Made by a program: the position numbers and the translations under genes
The notes under the pieces: model-generated
Told to the model about the DNA's origin: nothing
The model's input: the letters and a program-made list of their open reading frames with translations, nothing else
Database searches by the model: none
Origin: Saccharobesus litoralis
GTDB taxonomy: Bacteria; Pseudomonadota; Gammaproteobacteria; Enterobacterales; Alteromonadaceae
Assembly: GCF_003063625.1 (NCBI RefSeq)
Contig: NZ_CP026604.1
Span: 1,116,001 to 1,180,000 of the forward strand
Length of the DNA stretch: 64,000 nt
Direction: 5' to 3'
Shown: positions 52,301 through 61,200 of the stretch, piece by piece
Position numbering within the stretch: the stretch's first letter is position 1
How the letters are laid out: each line of letters begins with the position of its first letter

Positions 52301-54963
52301 TGCGCATAGGGCAGATTGAGTACCGGAATACCCGTTTTAAATTGCTTAAGCCAATAATACTGCTGACGTGCAAAAACTTGCTGATTGGCTGGTTGTTTCT
52401 GCCAAACACAGTAATCATGATAATGCAGTTCGCTCGGTTCTAAGTCACCCTGTTGATAAGCAACCGCTAAGTCTTTTATAAGCAACTCAACCGAGGCACC
52501 ATCGGTCACGATATGATGCATATCCAATAATAACCAAGTCTTGCTGCTATCATGAGTAACGACAAGTTGCGCGCGCACCAAGGTATCTTGGTTTAAATCA
52601 AACGGTTGAATAAAGTCGTCTAATAAGCTTAACGCTTGAGCGTCGTTAGCCACTTGCCGCTGCGGCAAGACAAAGTTAATTTGTGGACGAATTTGCTGAA
52701 CGATTTCACCGTCTTGCAAGGTAAAACAACTTCGTAAAATTTTGTGTTTACGTATAGTGAGTTCAAAAGCATGTTGCAGTTTATCTGCGTCAATATAGCC
52801 ATTTATCTCAAACACGTCAGGCATATTATACGCGGTACTTTGCGGCTCTAAGGCTTGTAATGAATATAAACGCTGCTGCTGCGATGATGTTGGATAAAAA
52901 GCCAAATTATCAGCTTTAATAATCGGCAAGCTAGCAAATATATTACTGCTATTAACGCTGGCTTTTTCTTGTGCTTTAGTGGTCAATTTAGCCACTAAAT
53001 TATTAATAGTCGGATTTTGAAAAATATCACTAATATTTAAACGCCAACTGTATTGCTTTTTCGCTAAATTAACCAAGGTCATTGCCATAATAGAATGACC
53101 TCCGAGCTCAAAAAAGTCGGCGTTATAATCAACAGAATCTCTGTGTAACAATTCACACCACAGGCCATGCATTTGCTCAAGTACGACTTGTTGATCTTGG
53201 GTTAAATCAGTTTGCGTTGACTCTAATATTTTAACCAGTGCGGCTTGGTCGATTGTTTGGCCATCCTGACAATAGGGAATAAAATCGACTTCAACAATAT
53301 GCTTAGGCACAGCATAGCGCGGCAAATAGGGTTGAATTAACGCTGCGACATCCAGTTCTTGACCGGCAAGATAAAAACAACATAACTGCGGCTTGCCTTG
53401 ATAATCTAGCAAACAAGTTTCCGAGGTAATCACCCCATCAATCGAGTTGACTAAGCTTTGGATTTTGTTTAAATCAACAGAGAAACCATCAAGTTCTACT
53501 TGGTTGTTGCTGTTATTTTCACAGCTGTTATTTTCACATTTTTCAATTAACTGCTTAGAATTAAAATAATCATTCACTTTGCCAGCAAGCAAGTTAACTT
53601 GCGCTTGCGGCGCTGTCACCATAATACGCAAGATCAACTCTAACGCACCGCCAAGACTCTGCACTAAGTCAACAGCGTAAAGAGCCGGATTAAAGTCAAA
53701 CAGAAACTGATATTGCTCGCCCGGAAAAATCGTTAAATTAAAGTCGACACTGGTTTGATCCAAACCATCTCGCTCAGTGATCACAAAACCAAGATCAGCA
53801 TATTTGCCCGCAAACAAGCTGGCATCAATTGGATAGTTTTCGAATGTCAGTAAATGATCAAATAACAGGTGATTAGCTCTTTGCTGAGCTTGTACGTCCG
53901 CCAGTGGTATATAACTGTGCTTTTCGAGTATTTTGGCTTGCGCTTGCATTGCCTCAAGCAAGGTCTGTAGATCTTGATATTTATCCAGTTGGATACGCAA
54001 TGGTAAGGTATTGATCATCATACCCACCATATTTTCCACTTGCTTAATATCTGGATTACGTCCCGACACAACATTACCAACACAGACATCCGTTTTGCCA
54101 GTTAAGCCTTGGATCAATATTGCCCAAGCAGCTTGAATTAAAATATTGTTGGTGATGCCTAGGCGTTGGCTTTTCGCTTCAAGTTGACGACTCAGTTCAC
54201 TAGCTAGTTGATATTCAATGCTTTGCGAAGCGGTTTTAGTAGCCGTTTGACCTTGGGTTTGCTCCTGATTACTTTGCTTAAGATCTGCTTGTACCTGTTG
54301 CAATTTAGGTAACTCAGCAATAGCACCATAACCTGCAAACATGGATTTAAATTCAGCCAAAGCTTCGGTCTTATTAGCTTTAGTCACCCATTGAATATAG
54401 TGTTTAAACGCAACTGGCGGCGCTAACTCTGGCTTTGTATTATGTTGAATAGCCCAATAACATTCGATTAATTCGTCCAGCAAGATACTTAAGCTCCAAC
54501 CATCCAGAATAATGTGATGGTTAGTGATCACCAGCTGATAACGTTGCGCTGCCGTTTTTATCAAAGACATACGTAATAGCATATCTTTCATAAAGTTAAA
54601 CGGCGTAGTCAAATCGACTTGATATATAGCTTGGCAACGTTGTAACGTTTCTGCAGCCGATAACTCTTCTGTCGTTAAATCAATATAGTTCAGCTTAGCG
54701 GTTCTAAATTCAACAACGACCTGCTTAGGTTTCTTAATATCATTGTGTACAAATACGGTGCGCAGGGCGTCATGCCTGTCGACGAGTACTTGCCATGCTT
54801 GCTCTAACCAGTCTGGATTGATGTCTCCTTCAATTGGCAACACACCTTGAGTAATATGATCCTCGTTGCCAGAATGATGAAGATGATCAAATAGCATACC
54901 TGCCTGCAAAGGCGATAAACCATAAATATCTAGGGCTTTATTTTTTTTCTTGCTGTCGTTCAT
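43378..54963 (-). CDS. Nonribosomal peptide synthetase, C-(A remnant)-T-C-A-T-E-C-A-T-C*
   Basis: 3861 residues from ATG at 54963 (GGA before it; ATG at 54996 adds 11; positions below count from that one). Domains: C (24-465, HHIILDG 160), remnant of an A domain's C-terminal part (499-592), T (GGHSI 632), LCL-type C (HHIVTDG 827), A (1147-1640, manual code DAGALAAVVK), T (GGDSI 1683), E (HHILVDG 1869, SRTVGWFTS 2032), C (HHIMMDG 2379), A (2716-3230, DVFHLSLIEK, serine-like), T (GGHSI 3274), and a divergent condensation-like end (3365-3872) with DHLITDA. There is no thioesterase. It follows NRPS-A, whose terminal E and acidic tail dock onto this N-terminus. Codes were read by eye and are tentative. 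Confidence 0.93.
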   Translation of the reverse strand: MNDSKKKNKALDIYGLSPLQAGMLFDHLHHSGNEDHITQGVLPIEGDINPDWLEQAWQVLVDRHDALRTVFVHNDIKKPKQVVVEFRTAKLNYIDLTTEELSAAETLQRCQAIYQVDLTTPFNFMKDMLLRMSLIKTAAQRYQLVITNHHIILDGWSLSILLDELIECYWAIQHNTKPELAPPVAFKHYIQWVTKANKTEALAEFKSMFAGYGAIAELPKLQQVQADLKQSNQEQTQGQTATKTASQSIEYQLASELSRQLEAKSQRLGITNNILIQAAWAILIQGLTGKTDVCVGNVVSGRNPDIKQVENMVGMMINTLPLRIQLDKYQDLQTLLEAMQAQAKILEKHSYIPLADVQAQQRANHLLFDHLLTFENYPIDASLFAGKYADLGFVITERDGLDQTSVDFNLTIFPGEQYQFLFDFNPALYAVDLVQSLGGALELILRIMVTAPQAQVNLLAGKVNDYFNSKQLIEKCENNSCENNSNNQVELDGFSVDLNKIQSLVNSIDGVITSETCLLDYQGKPQLCCFYLAGQELDVAALIQPYLPRYAVPKHIVEVDFIPYCQDGQTIDQAALVKILESTQTDLTQDQQVVLEQMHGLWCELLHRDSVDYNADFFELGGHSIMAMTLVNLAKKQYSWRLNISDIFQNPTINNLVAKLTTKAQEKASVNSSNIFASLPIIKADNLAFYPTSSQQQRLYSLQALEPQSTAYNMPDVFEINGYIDADKLQHAFELTIRKHKILRSCFTLQDGEIVQQIRPQINFVLPQRQVANDAQALSLLDDFIQPFDLNQDTLVRAQLVVTHDSSKTWLLLDMHHIVTDGASVELLIKDLAVAYQQGDLEPSELHYHDYCVWQKQPANQQVFARQQYYWLKQFKTGIPVLNLPYAQARRPVFQYQAAHYQTQFSDELGATIRQFCQQQQVTPAIFFMACYQALLSRYSAADEVVVGTPVTGRNHSDLSQIVGMLVNTLPIKTQLDASTNFVQYLNQVQQVMLAGFDNQNYPLETLINELDPPRDLSRNPLFDCMFVYELQAAQMQDLGQAKFTALDSHNPVAKFDLLLAITELDASTGFNLFIEYATPLFDAEAIKSFAQHLVNFVSQVIAQPQTLINQVKFLAENETKRLVAEFNPISQPLPFSDIVSQFNAVAAKFSHLPAVVYQEQSLTYAELDIASANVAKNLLANGVNKGDVVALIMGRSTNMIAAILGVVRAGAAYVPLGADYPQERIQVILNELNAERILYSSDVADAVSAYVDTCLCLDVAQLINSSPVDVELPAIKSDDLAYVIYTSGSTGKPKGIMIEHRSVVNLGLYFSSLFSAGDNITQFAPYTFDASAGEIFTTLLNGACLHVLPMSVIANPELYAEYLVERAIHFTALPPPYLANVDFSQAKDLKVLLAAGSSSNPEIIDKLKDQLVYVNAYGPTETTVVSTEWRSDRDLIASNCIGKPITNTQVYILNKANQLQPIGVEGEICIGGLGVARGYVNEPEKNASQFISDSFSDVLPQNKGLIYKTGDMGKWTADGNIIFLGRVDDQVKIRGFRIEISEVNFHLEQHKDISQAYVVAGQDAQGNAYLAGYYTLLAGAKVSNQQIRQFMLKQLPDYMVPAYLLELDAFPINRNGKVDKQALPDPQSVLAQQADLQVAAETVEQQVLVDAWQKVLNLQAISITDNFFSLGGDSIKAIQIAAHLNTLGYKLEVGLLFQFPTIEALAEHIELSHQAIDQQAVTGTYPFTPIQHWFSEQAFSQAHHWNQSALLSADNIELAAVEQAMQSILAHHDNLRAIPDFANQQMHIMPVEQCQLSVKLFELDATNDQDVNQQLETIGQQVHASLDFQRGPLMAVALIKSPEGASAVQDYLLISIHHILVDGVSWRILFDDFKQAYADVLANKAIQLPNKTHSMQYWAEQLKTYSLDSQARSELAYWRNVCNSKTTEPLFNPSDEQCEKQGAASTRGKLGDLANVTQQFAPEFTGTFISAAHQAFNTDANDLLLTALAAAVGKVSGVGHFLVNLEGHGREALGFAADISRTVGWFTSAYPVRLTTRNVEVANNNLSNDKRVIEHLLTTKESLRQIPNKGIGFGILRYLRALNSDSEFTTDSASNTPVNNGFYAELKAEPQISFNYLGEFNLDAEESGLQVSDKSTGFEMSAESEAICALNINGSIFNNQLSFSWDYDPTQVSQQWIDAVAEAFSTELQAIVALCCAQEQSLRTASDYSASGLDAYELDLIGQQYPQQQIEDIHNLTPMQAGMLYHYVLDASRGDYLIQNEVIIRGEVEVEHLKSAFQTINARHQALRTAVLHDGFKQPRQVILRERQMPFVFFDISDLSKQSQQDYIENFKLEDWTRGFNLATDNLTRVAVLKLKQQEYRLIMLSHHIMMDGWCIGAVFSELMELYQANTQHMAADLPQVYHYSDYLSWLAEQNQPAALNYWRKQLGDFAQVSHVPFIEHQTSEVIAKPIKDEIAKSNEDDYLVKQQVLRLAPEQTQQLEQWAATQGVTLNTVMQTLWALQLANYNASSDVVFANVISGRPTELIGADQTIGLFVNTIPLRVQLSADDSFVDTARAIQADFKQGEAKGFVGLNQIKDQASLPADWLDHIFVFENYPVGVVEDEADQALQIEMLGGKEQVNYDFNIVVVPGESLEVRYSYNGNRFSQQSIINIQSHLQQMLNRLLNAISEQTTLLCKDLQLLSHAQINELVSLNASHYDYPAGQSIVSLIAQQVVKTPNAIALHFADQQMTYQQLWQQAGDLAVELRAKLHVTPDAVIGLMTERCQQMMVSILGILRAGAAYLPLDPKLPDDRVSYMLSNADAIALITSRPMAAANIFNGQIFDIQRQIPSVGERLASLLPQVTPAQLAYVIYTSGSTGRPKGVMVEHQSIINRLQWMARSFALTEQDVFLQKTAFTFDVSVFELFVPFICGASLALPEVGAEKQPQALLQAVQKWQVSIIHFVPSMLNAFTQYMAQGLAHNAGQNAGQNGHLADDIQRATSSLKFMLCSGEALTVADKNLAFSVLPNVAIHNLYGPTEAAIEVTASQVYPEDTKVTIGKPIDNCHCFILDPLGRFVPHGVVGELCLGGIQVARGYINNPQLTAERFVELEQLAMRVYKTGDLVNFDANNEIVYSGRLDFQVKVRGFRIEIAEIEQVLQSHANVCSTLVKTIKLNDATQALVAYYTCNHPVDALVFNDELASMLAKQLPDYMVPSFFIKMDEMPLNISGKIDRKQLPDPLYQEPEREFVAPETETEQLILDTWLEVLNRDGIGVTDAFDQIGGHSINAIAIASKLSKQKDLPVSLVDIFQYPSVRQLAQLVDQRVAQGSCQVMPEQNQPLVSQSIDIDALFAETLTMFTHFNASICQTSSSVEQFALSAVQQKHLSLADRLSGGVLDLGYTPDSEALIKAVQFTVAEQQLLTSILVTDKADELQKASWHYYPTVLDSSGGESAMLQLGAQDSAKDIEKDRQPRIAVPYLDLANVTEQQKHSLLTRIAQYVGSELGKCFVQGYIAENSTAQDYNLPYYLLVVKMATGQHQLLFAADHLITDARSLDVIRARVQTLYGELANDKQLGVVTKSDPSRSTNKGKKQLSYFDYALDSSRLPEMVSASMHSFADKFAQAQNAWLTWVEQTRANPSSHLVPASQQVQFVVPLNEALIHNCAHDITHDIEHDAKQLKADDLSNDNGNGFTRALTLFSQFAKQLTGLDRLPITLVTDTRKYHDPAYYHVVGEFLDHVPSIFDCSQPLTEQLDLLQSHLAQSVGAGVNFFALQSASIVKQNPAWQQISQLLYAQNAANCLLRFNYQGQLPEMANYANDAVTSSLETEDSNTPNPSRQLGGLLCEVAQVDDELHISLETDLAINLDTFQQVIAGFCQHDEA
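46050..46073. repeat. 12-bp tandem repeat inside the last A domain
   Basis: CGTTTTGTCCGG and CGTTTTGTCCTG stand in tandem and encode NAGQ-NAGQ in an inserted surface loop of the second NRPS-B adenylation domain. The loop lengthens the domain but leaves its core motifs intact. Confidence 0.6.
53509..53538. repeat. Perfect 15-bp tandem duplication at the C / A-remnant junction
   Basis: GCTGTTATTTTCACA occurs twice without a gap. It encodes the ENNSC-ENNS linker exactly where the adenylation core is missing. Confidence 0.85.
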
Positions 54964-54996
54964 AAGCGTCCGGCTAACTATTTTGAAGATGCGCAT

Positions 54997-55270
54997 AACC
55001 CAAAGGGGTGGCTATGCAGCATCAAGTCACATTTTTTCCTATAGTCTTCTCGCTCAGGCCTTATGGTTCATTGTCAGCGCTTACTCTCGACTTTGGCTCC
55101 TGCGTCGTCCTACTACCTAAATCCCTTTAGGCAGCCCCAATCACATAGTAGAGCATATGCTCATGGGGTCTCGAAGCTTGACGGCTTTGCCTACATGGAT
55201 GTAGGTACTTAGGTTTCGTCTGGAACTAGAAACCTGCCACTAAAACCTGATCGCTTTGACTATCTTTCTA
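54997..55270. other. Repeat-rich spacer between the two NRPS genes
   Basis: About 300 bp with no gene, unusual inside an NRPS operon. It contains the palindromes GAGCATATGCTC (55151-55162) and CCTACATGGATGTAGG (55190-55205) with the CTTAGG/TTTCG context of a dispersed intergenic element. A relative of the second palindrome makes up the 28.2-kb tandem array. Confidence 0.6.
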
Positions 55271-58200
55271 TTATTCGATGGCATCTAATATCGACGACAA
55301 ATCATCCATATCTATCTCGTCATCTGTGAAATCGCTCGGCGTGTATTGAGTTTGTTCCTGACTCATACAAAAGTTGATTACATCCACTATTGCTTGACGA
55401 TATACAGTCATAAAATCTGCCATTTTCTGCTGCTCAAAACTCAAGCCATCAAAAGTCACCGCCACCTGTAAAGCGCCACGCTCGATAAGTGCGGTAATTT
55501 CTAACGGATAGAGTAATTCGCTATTCAAGCTAACATCTTGCCCAGCTAAACCTTGCGCTATGCGATAGTCCGACTGGATATGGCTTTCAATTTGGCCTAA
55601 ATAGTTAAATAAAATATCACTGCTATTATGCTCAAACATTTGAGTCAAATAGGTCAGAACCCCAAAGCCAACGCCTTTATTAGGCACTTTGCGCAAGTGT
55701 TCTTTGGTAGTGATAATGATTTCGCCTATTCCATTGGCGTCAGGTTTCTTAAGTAATACTGGATAAAGTGAGGTAAACCAGCCCACCGTGCGGCTGACAT
55801 CAAGCTCGACTCCTATATTTTCTCGACCATGCCCTTCCAAATCGACTCGATAACAACCTGATTTACACCATTGTTGTAACGCGACATTCAAGGCTGCCAA
55901 CAATAGCTCTTGCGTATCTGTTCCAAAAGCTTGATTAGCCTGTTGTAACAGTAGTTCACTATTGTGTTCATCCAGAACAAAACTTAATTTTTTACCTTCG
56001 GCGACTGCGGGCGGCATATTAACACTAGGTATCAGTGGATTAACGGAAGTAGTTAACACTTTTTGCCAATAGTCTTGCTCATTTTGCAATTGAGCTGATT
56101 GACTGTACTGCAATAAACCTTGATACCAGTCTTTAACTGAATGACTTTTTGCGGGTAACTCAATAGTCTGCTGTGAGCGGGCAGCAGAATAAGCAGTAAT
56201 AAAGTCTTCCACTAATATTCGCCAAGAATAACCATCAACTAAAAGATGATGAATAAGCATAACCAAGTGCGAACAATCCGCTTGCTCAACAATAACAAAT
56301 TTATATAAAGGGTTATTTTCTAACTGAAAAGCGCTTTGATATTGGCTTAACCTAGTTGCCAAGTCTTGTGCAGTTTGGTCCTGCGCACTAATAACAGTCA
56401 TTTCGACTTGGCTTTCAGCCACGCTATTAATAAACAGTTGGTCATCTAGCAAATTAGCTCGTAACCCATCGTGATGCGCAACCAAGGCTTGCAAAGCTCG
56501 CTGACAAGCTTGGTGATCAAGGCTTTGTTCACTGATTAAGGTCAAGCTCTGATTCCAATGATGCTTAGCGGTTTTGATATTGGTATTGAACCAAGTTTGC
56601 ATTGGGTTTAAACCAAGCTGGCCGGTTAACTCGCTTTGATCCGCTTGCACAACTAAAGGTTCGATATAGTTCGCCAATTCACGAATGGTTGGGTAACTAA
56701 ATAAATCTTCTAGGTTTAACTTGTAACCCTTATTCTGTAAACGAGACGCCACTTGGATAGCCAAAATAGAATCGCCGCGAATACTGAAAAAGTTATCATC
56801 TATACCGATTTCTAAATTGCTTAACACTTGTTGCCAAACTTCTAATAAAGCGGCTTGCAACTCGTTTTCCACTTCGGCAATTGGCTTAGCTATTTTTTGT
56901 TCTTTAACTTGAGCTAACGCTTTGCGGTCAACCTTACCGTTTTGGTTTTTCGGAATTGACTCTAATGCAATCAGCACCGAAGGCACCATATAAGAGGGTA
57001 CATTCACCAATAATTGCTCACTAATATATTGGTAACTTAATTCGCTTTCAGCTGTATAGAAAGCCACTAAGTAGTACACACCAAATTCATCTTTACGCGC
57101 CATGACGACGGCATCTTGAATTTGACTAATTTGGCTTAAGCGGAATTCAATTTCACCCAGTTCGATCCGAAAACCACGGATCTTCACTTGGTCGTCCATA
57201 CGCCCGAGATACTCGACTTCACCCTGTGTGGTCCAACAGGCTAAGTCACCCGTGCGATATAAAATTTCACCTGTTTCAAATACTTCTCGGGTAAAGCGTT
57301 CAGCCGTCAGTTGCGGTCGGTTCAGATAACCTCGCGCCAGTTGCACACCGCCAAGGAATAATTCGCCAGCGATACCAACAGGTACAGGCTGATTCCATTT
57401 ATCCAATATATGTAATTGCGTATTAGCCACTGGCTTACCAATAGGAATAGTCGGTGACTCAGGTTTAACCGCAAAGTAAGTGACATCAATCGCCGCCTCA
57501 GTTGGGCCATATAAATTGTGCAATTCAGCGTTGGGTAACAGCGCATAAAAATCATCGGCTTGCTGTTTACCTAACGCTTCACCACTACAGAAGCAACGAC
57601 TTAAGCTGGCCATTTTAGCGACCAGTTCAGGTTGATCAAACATAGCCTGATTCATCACTGATAGCATTGCCGGTACAAAGTGCATTATGGTGACCGCATT
57701 ATCGGCGACCGTTTGGGCAATTTGCTCAGGTAATTTTTCATCACCTGGCAATAATAAACACAACTCAACACCTTTAATAATAGGTAAAAATATTTCCCAA
57801 ACCGAGACATCAAACGCAAAGGTGGTCTTTTGCAAAATAACGTCGGCATCCGAAATATTGTACTCCGCGGCCATCCATAACAAGCGGTTAATTAAGGCTT
57901 TGTCTTCCAACATGACACCTTTCGGCTTACCGGTAGACCCAGAGGTATAGATAACATAAGTTAAACTATCGTCTTGGCGTTGAACTTGAGCTAAGCGCGC
58001 TTTTTGCGACTCAGAAACCGCTGACAACTCAGCTAAATTAACCACCGATAGAACCGAAGCTAAATCTTGATTTTGCGCTAACCACTCTTGTTGCCAAACT
58101 AGGCCAATTGACGCGTTTACATCATCTATCAAGAAGCGAATACGATCACCTGGCAAGCTAGGGTCAATTGGTAAATATGCCCCACCGGCTTTATTAATCG

Positions 58201-61200
58201 CGACTATGGCAATCATCATTTCAAACGAACGTTGCGCGATTAATGGCACGACAACATTTTTACCAACCCCGGCAGCAAGTAACTTAAGCGCTAAGGCATT
58301 TGAGTAGGTATCAAGCTCAGCATACGTCATTGTTTGGCCAGCAAAACGTAACGCGGTTTTATCTGGGTGTTCGGCAACACAGTCGGCAAACATCTCGCTA
58401 ATCGAGCGGGTTTCCTGATAGTCAATCTGAGTTAAATTAAAGCTTTGTTGCTGCGCGAGTTCATCCGAACTGAGCAATTTAACCTCAGCCAAACTGAGTT
58501 TAGGTTGGCTTAACAACTGATTGATTAAATTTTCAAGATGGCTAGCAACCCGCTGCATAACCTGAGCCGTATACACCTCAGGTTTATATTCAAAGGTAAA
58601 CACCAGATCCGGCTGCTGTTGAACTAAAATCGTTAAGTCAAAGTTAGTCGGCGAGCCACCCTGTATATCCTTGAACTCAAAGCCTTTTACCCTTGCTGTT
58701 TGATTGAGTTCAGGCAAAGAAACTGGGTAGTTATCAGACACTAATACATGGTCAAACAAAGCTGCATTAACTTGAGCCACTTTTTGCACCTCAGCTAAGG
58801 ATACATAACCAACCGCTTCAGCTTGTTTAAAGGTATTTTGTACTTGCTTGATTAACTCCAGCACTGACTCATGCTGACTCGCGTTAATCCGCACAGGTAA
58901 AGTATTGATCAAGGATCCTAAGATCTGCTCCACTCCGTCAATTTCAGGGAAACGACCAGAAGTCACGCAACCGACTACCACATCATCGCTGTAGGTGTAG
59001 CGTTGCACCAACATACCCCATAGCGTTTGAATGATGCTATTTACCGTCAGGTGATGTTGTTTGGCAAAAGCCGCTAACGCTTGCTGAGTTTCTGTCGCTA
59101 AAGCGACTTGATATTGTTCAACGCCTAACTCGGGGCGCACAACCACTTGTTCGTTGTCTTTAAGTTGCAGTGGGTTTTGCACAGTTGGTAATTTTAACGT
59201 TACCGGCTCAAAATCAACTAATTGCTGGGCAAACACATCTAATGCTTGCTGCTGGTCTTGACTGACTTGCCATTCAAGATAACGATGGAAACCAATCGCT
59301 GGTGCTAATTTAGCCTTACTATCACTACTGGCGCTGCCGGCGATACTTTCGATTTTGTTATTGCTGACGCAATCGTCTTGATAAAGCGCGACCAACTCCT
59401 GCAATAAGTTATTGACCGACCAGCCATCCAATACAATATGATGGCTAGTGACTAACAGTTTAAATTGCTGTTCACCAAGTTTAACCAACTTAACTCGCAA
59501 CAAAGCATCAGCTTGCAAGTCAAAAGGCTGAGCAACGGCTTGAGTGACTAACGTATCGAACTCTGTTTGTTGCTGAGCATGGTCAAACTGGCTCAAATCT
59601 ATTGTGGCAAATTCGATTTCACGGTGCGTTAACACAACTAACACAGGTTTTGTTAAACGCTCGTGGATCACACAAGAACGCAACGCTTCATGACGCTTAG
59701 TTAAGGCAAGCAAAGCCTGTTGCAATTTATCAACATCTAACTGACCGGCAACATCCAAAGTATAGCGACCGGTATAGGCGCCTGTCACTTCAAGCAAGTG
59801 ATGGAATAAAATACCTTCTTGCAATGCCGATAACGGACAAAGCAAAGCAATATTGTCTGGGGCAACCGCTTTAAAAGCTCCCGACTTAATCATTAATTGA
59901 TCCGTCGTCGATATCCAATCAGGAAGATTTAACTGCCGATTTAACTGCTGAATAGCATGAGAAGATCCGCCAGTCGCTGGAGCCGAACCACTATTTACCA
60001 ATTGAATATAATTAGCCAATTGATTTAGCTCAGGGTGAGCAAAGATTTTATCTATGGCTAACTTAGCTTGGCTTAAACCTGACTCACGTCCCAGTTTAGC
60101 AACGAGAGCTGATAACTGAATGGCTTTAATTGAATCGCCACCTAACGCAAAAAAGTTATCGTCCCAGTTAATTGGCTGGCCATGAAATACTTCAAGCAAG
60201 GCTTGAGATAACAAACTTTGCTGAGGTTTTACTGATTGGGCTGTCATTGCCTGACTAGCAATGGCACCATCAATATTTTTGCTACTCTGTTGACTAATTA
60301 AATTACCCTTAACAGAATCTGCCATAGCTTGTGGTACAGCCATTTTGGCTAATATCTTGCGGTCGATTTTGCCATTATTATTAGTAGGCAATTCCGCCAA
60401 AAAGTTAAAGCGATGTGGCACCATATAACTAGGGACACGTTGCAGCATATGCTGACGCAACGCACTAGTATCAAGCGCCTGCTCTGCGCTATACCAAGCG
60501 ACTAAACTTGACCCACCACTGTTATTGGCTTGCACAACAACCGCAACATCATGAATTTGCGCAAAATCAGCTAAGTGGTTGTCTATCTCACCTAGTTCAA
60601 TTCTAAAGCCATTAACTTTGACCTGATGATCTTTGCGGCCATAAAATTCCAGTATGCCGTCTTCACGCCAGCGCCCTAAGTCGCCAGTCCGATACATGCG
60701 CACCGTGTCGCCTGTTTCGGCCAAAATAAAAGGATCAACAGCAAAGACCGCCGCAGTGCGCGTTGCATCATTGATATAACCACGACCGACACAAATACCA
60801 GAAACACAAATCTCACCCACAGCGCCAATTGGACAAGGTTGATTTTGTTCATCTAGCACATAAATGTTGGCATTTTGCGTTGGCTTGCCAATAGGAATGA
60901 TTTTATCGGCTGGCAGCTCAGTAAATGTATGATGCGAAATGTCGTCCGATGCTTCCGCTGGACCATAAGCGTTAACCACAGGAATATTGGGATAGCGCGT
61001 CATCCATTGTTCAAGCAAGCTATATTTCAACGCTTCCCCTGTAATCGACAACATACGTAAGTGAGATAAATCAGGTTGCTTTTGATCGAGGTACTCGAAT
61101 AACTCGGTAATGTAAGACGGTACTAGCTGTAAATTAGTCACCTTATCGTTTATAAAACATTGCTGAATAAACAACTCGGCATCTAGCTGTAATGCCTTGT

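Noticed and set aside
53221-53540. Frameshift hiding an A domain in another frame
   Set aside because: The interval is too short (about 300 bp) to hold the missing ~1.2 kb in any frame, and the reading frame is continuous.
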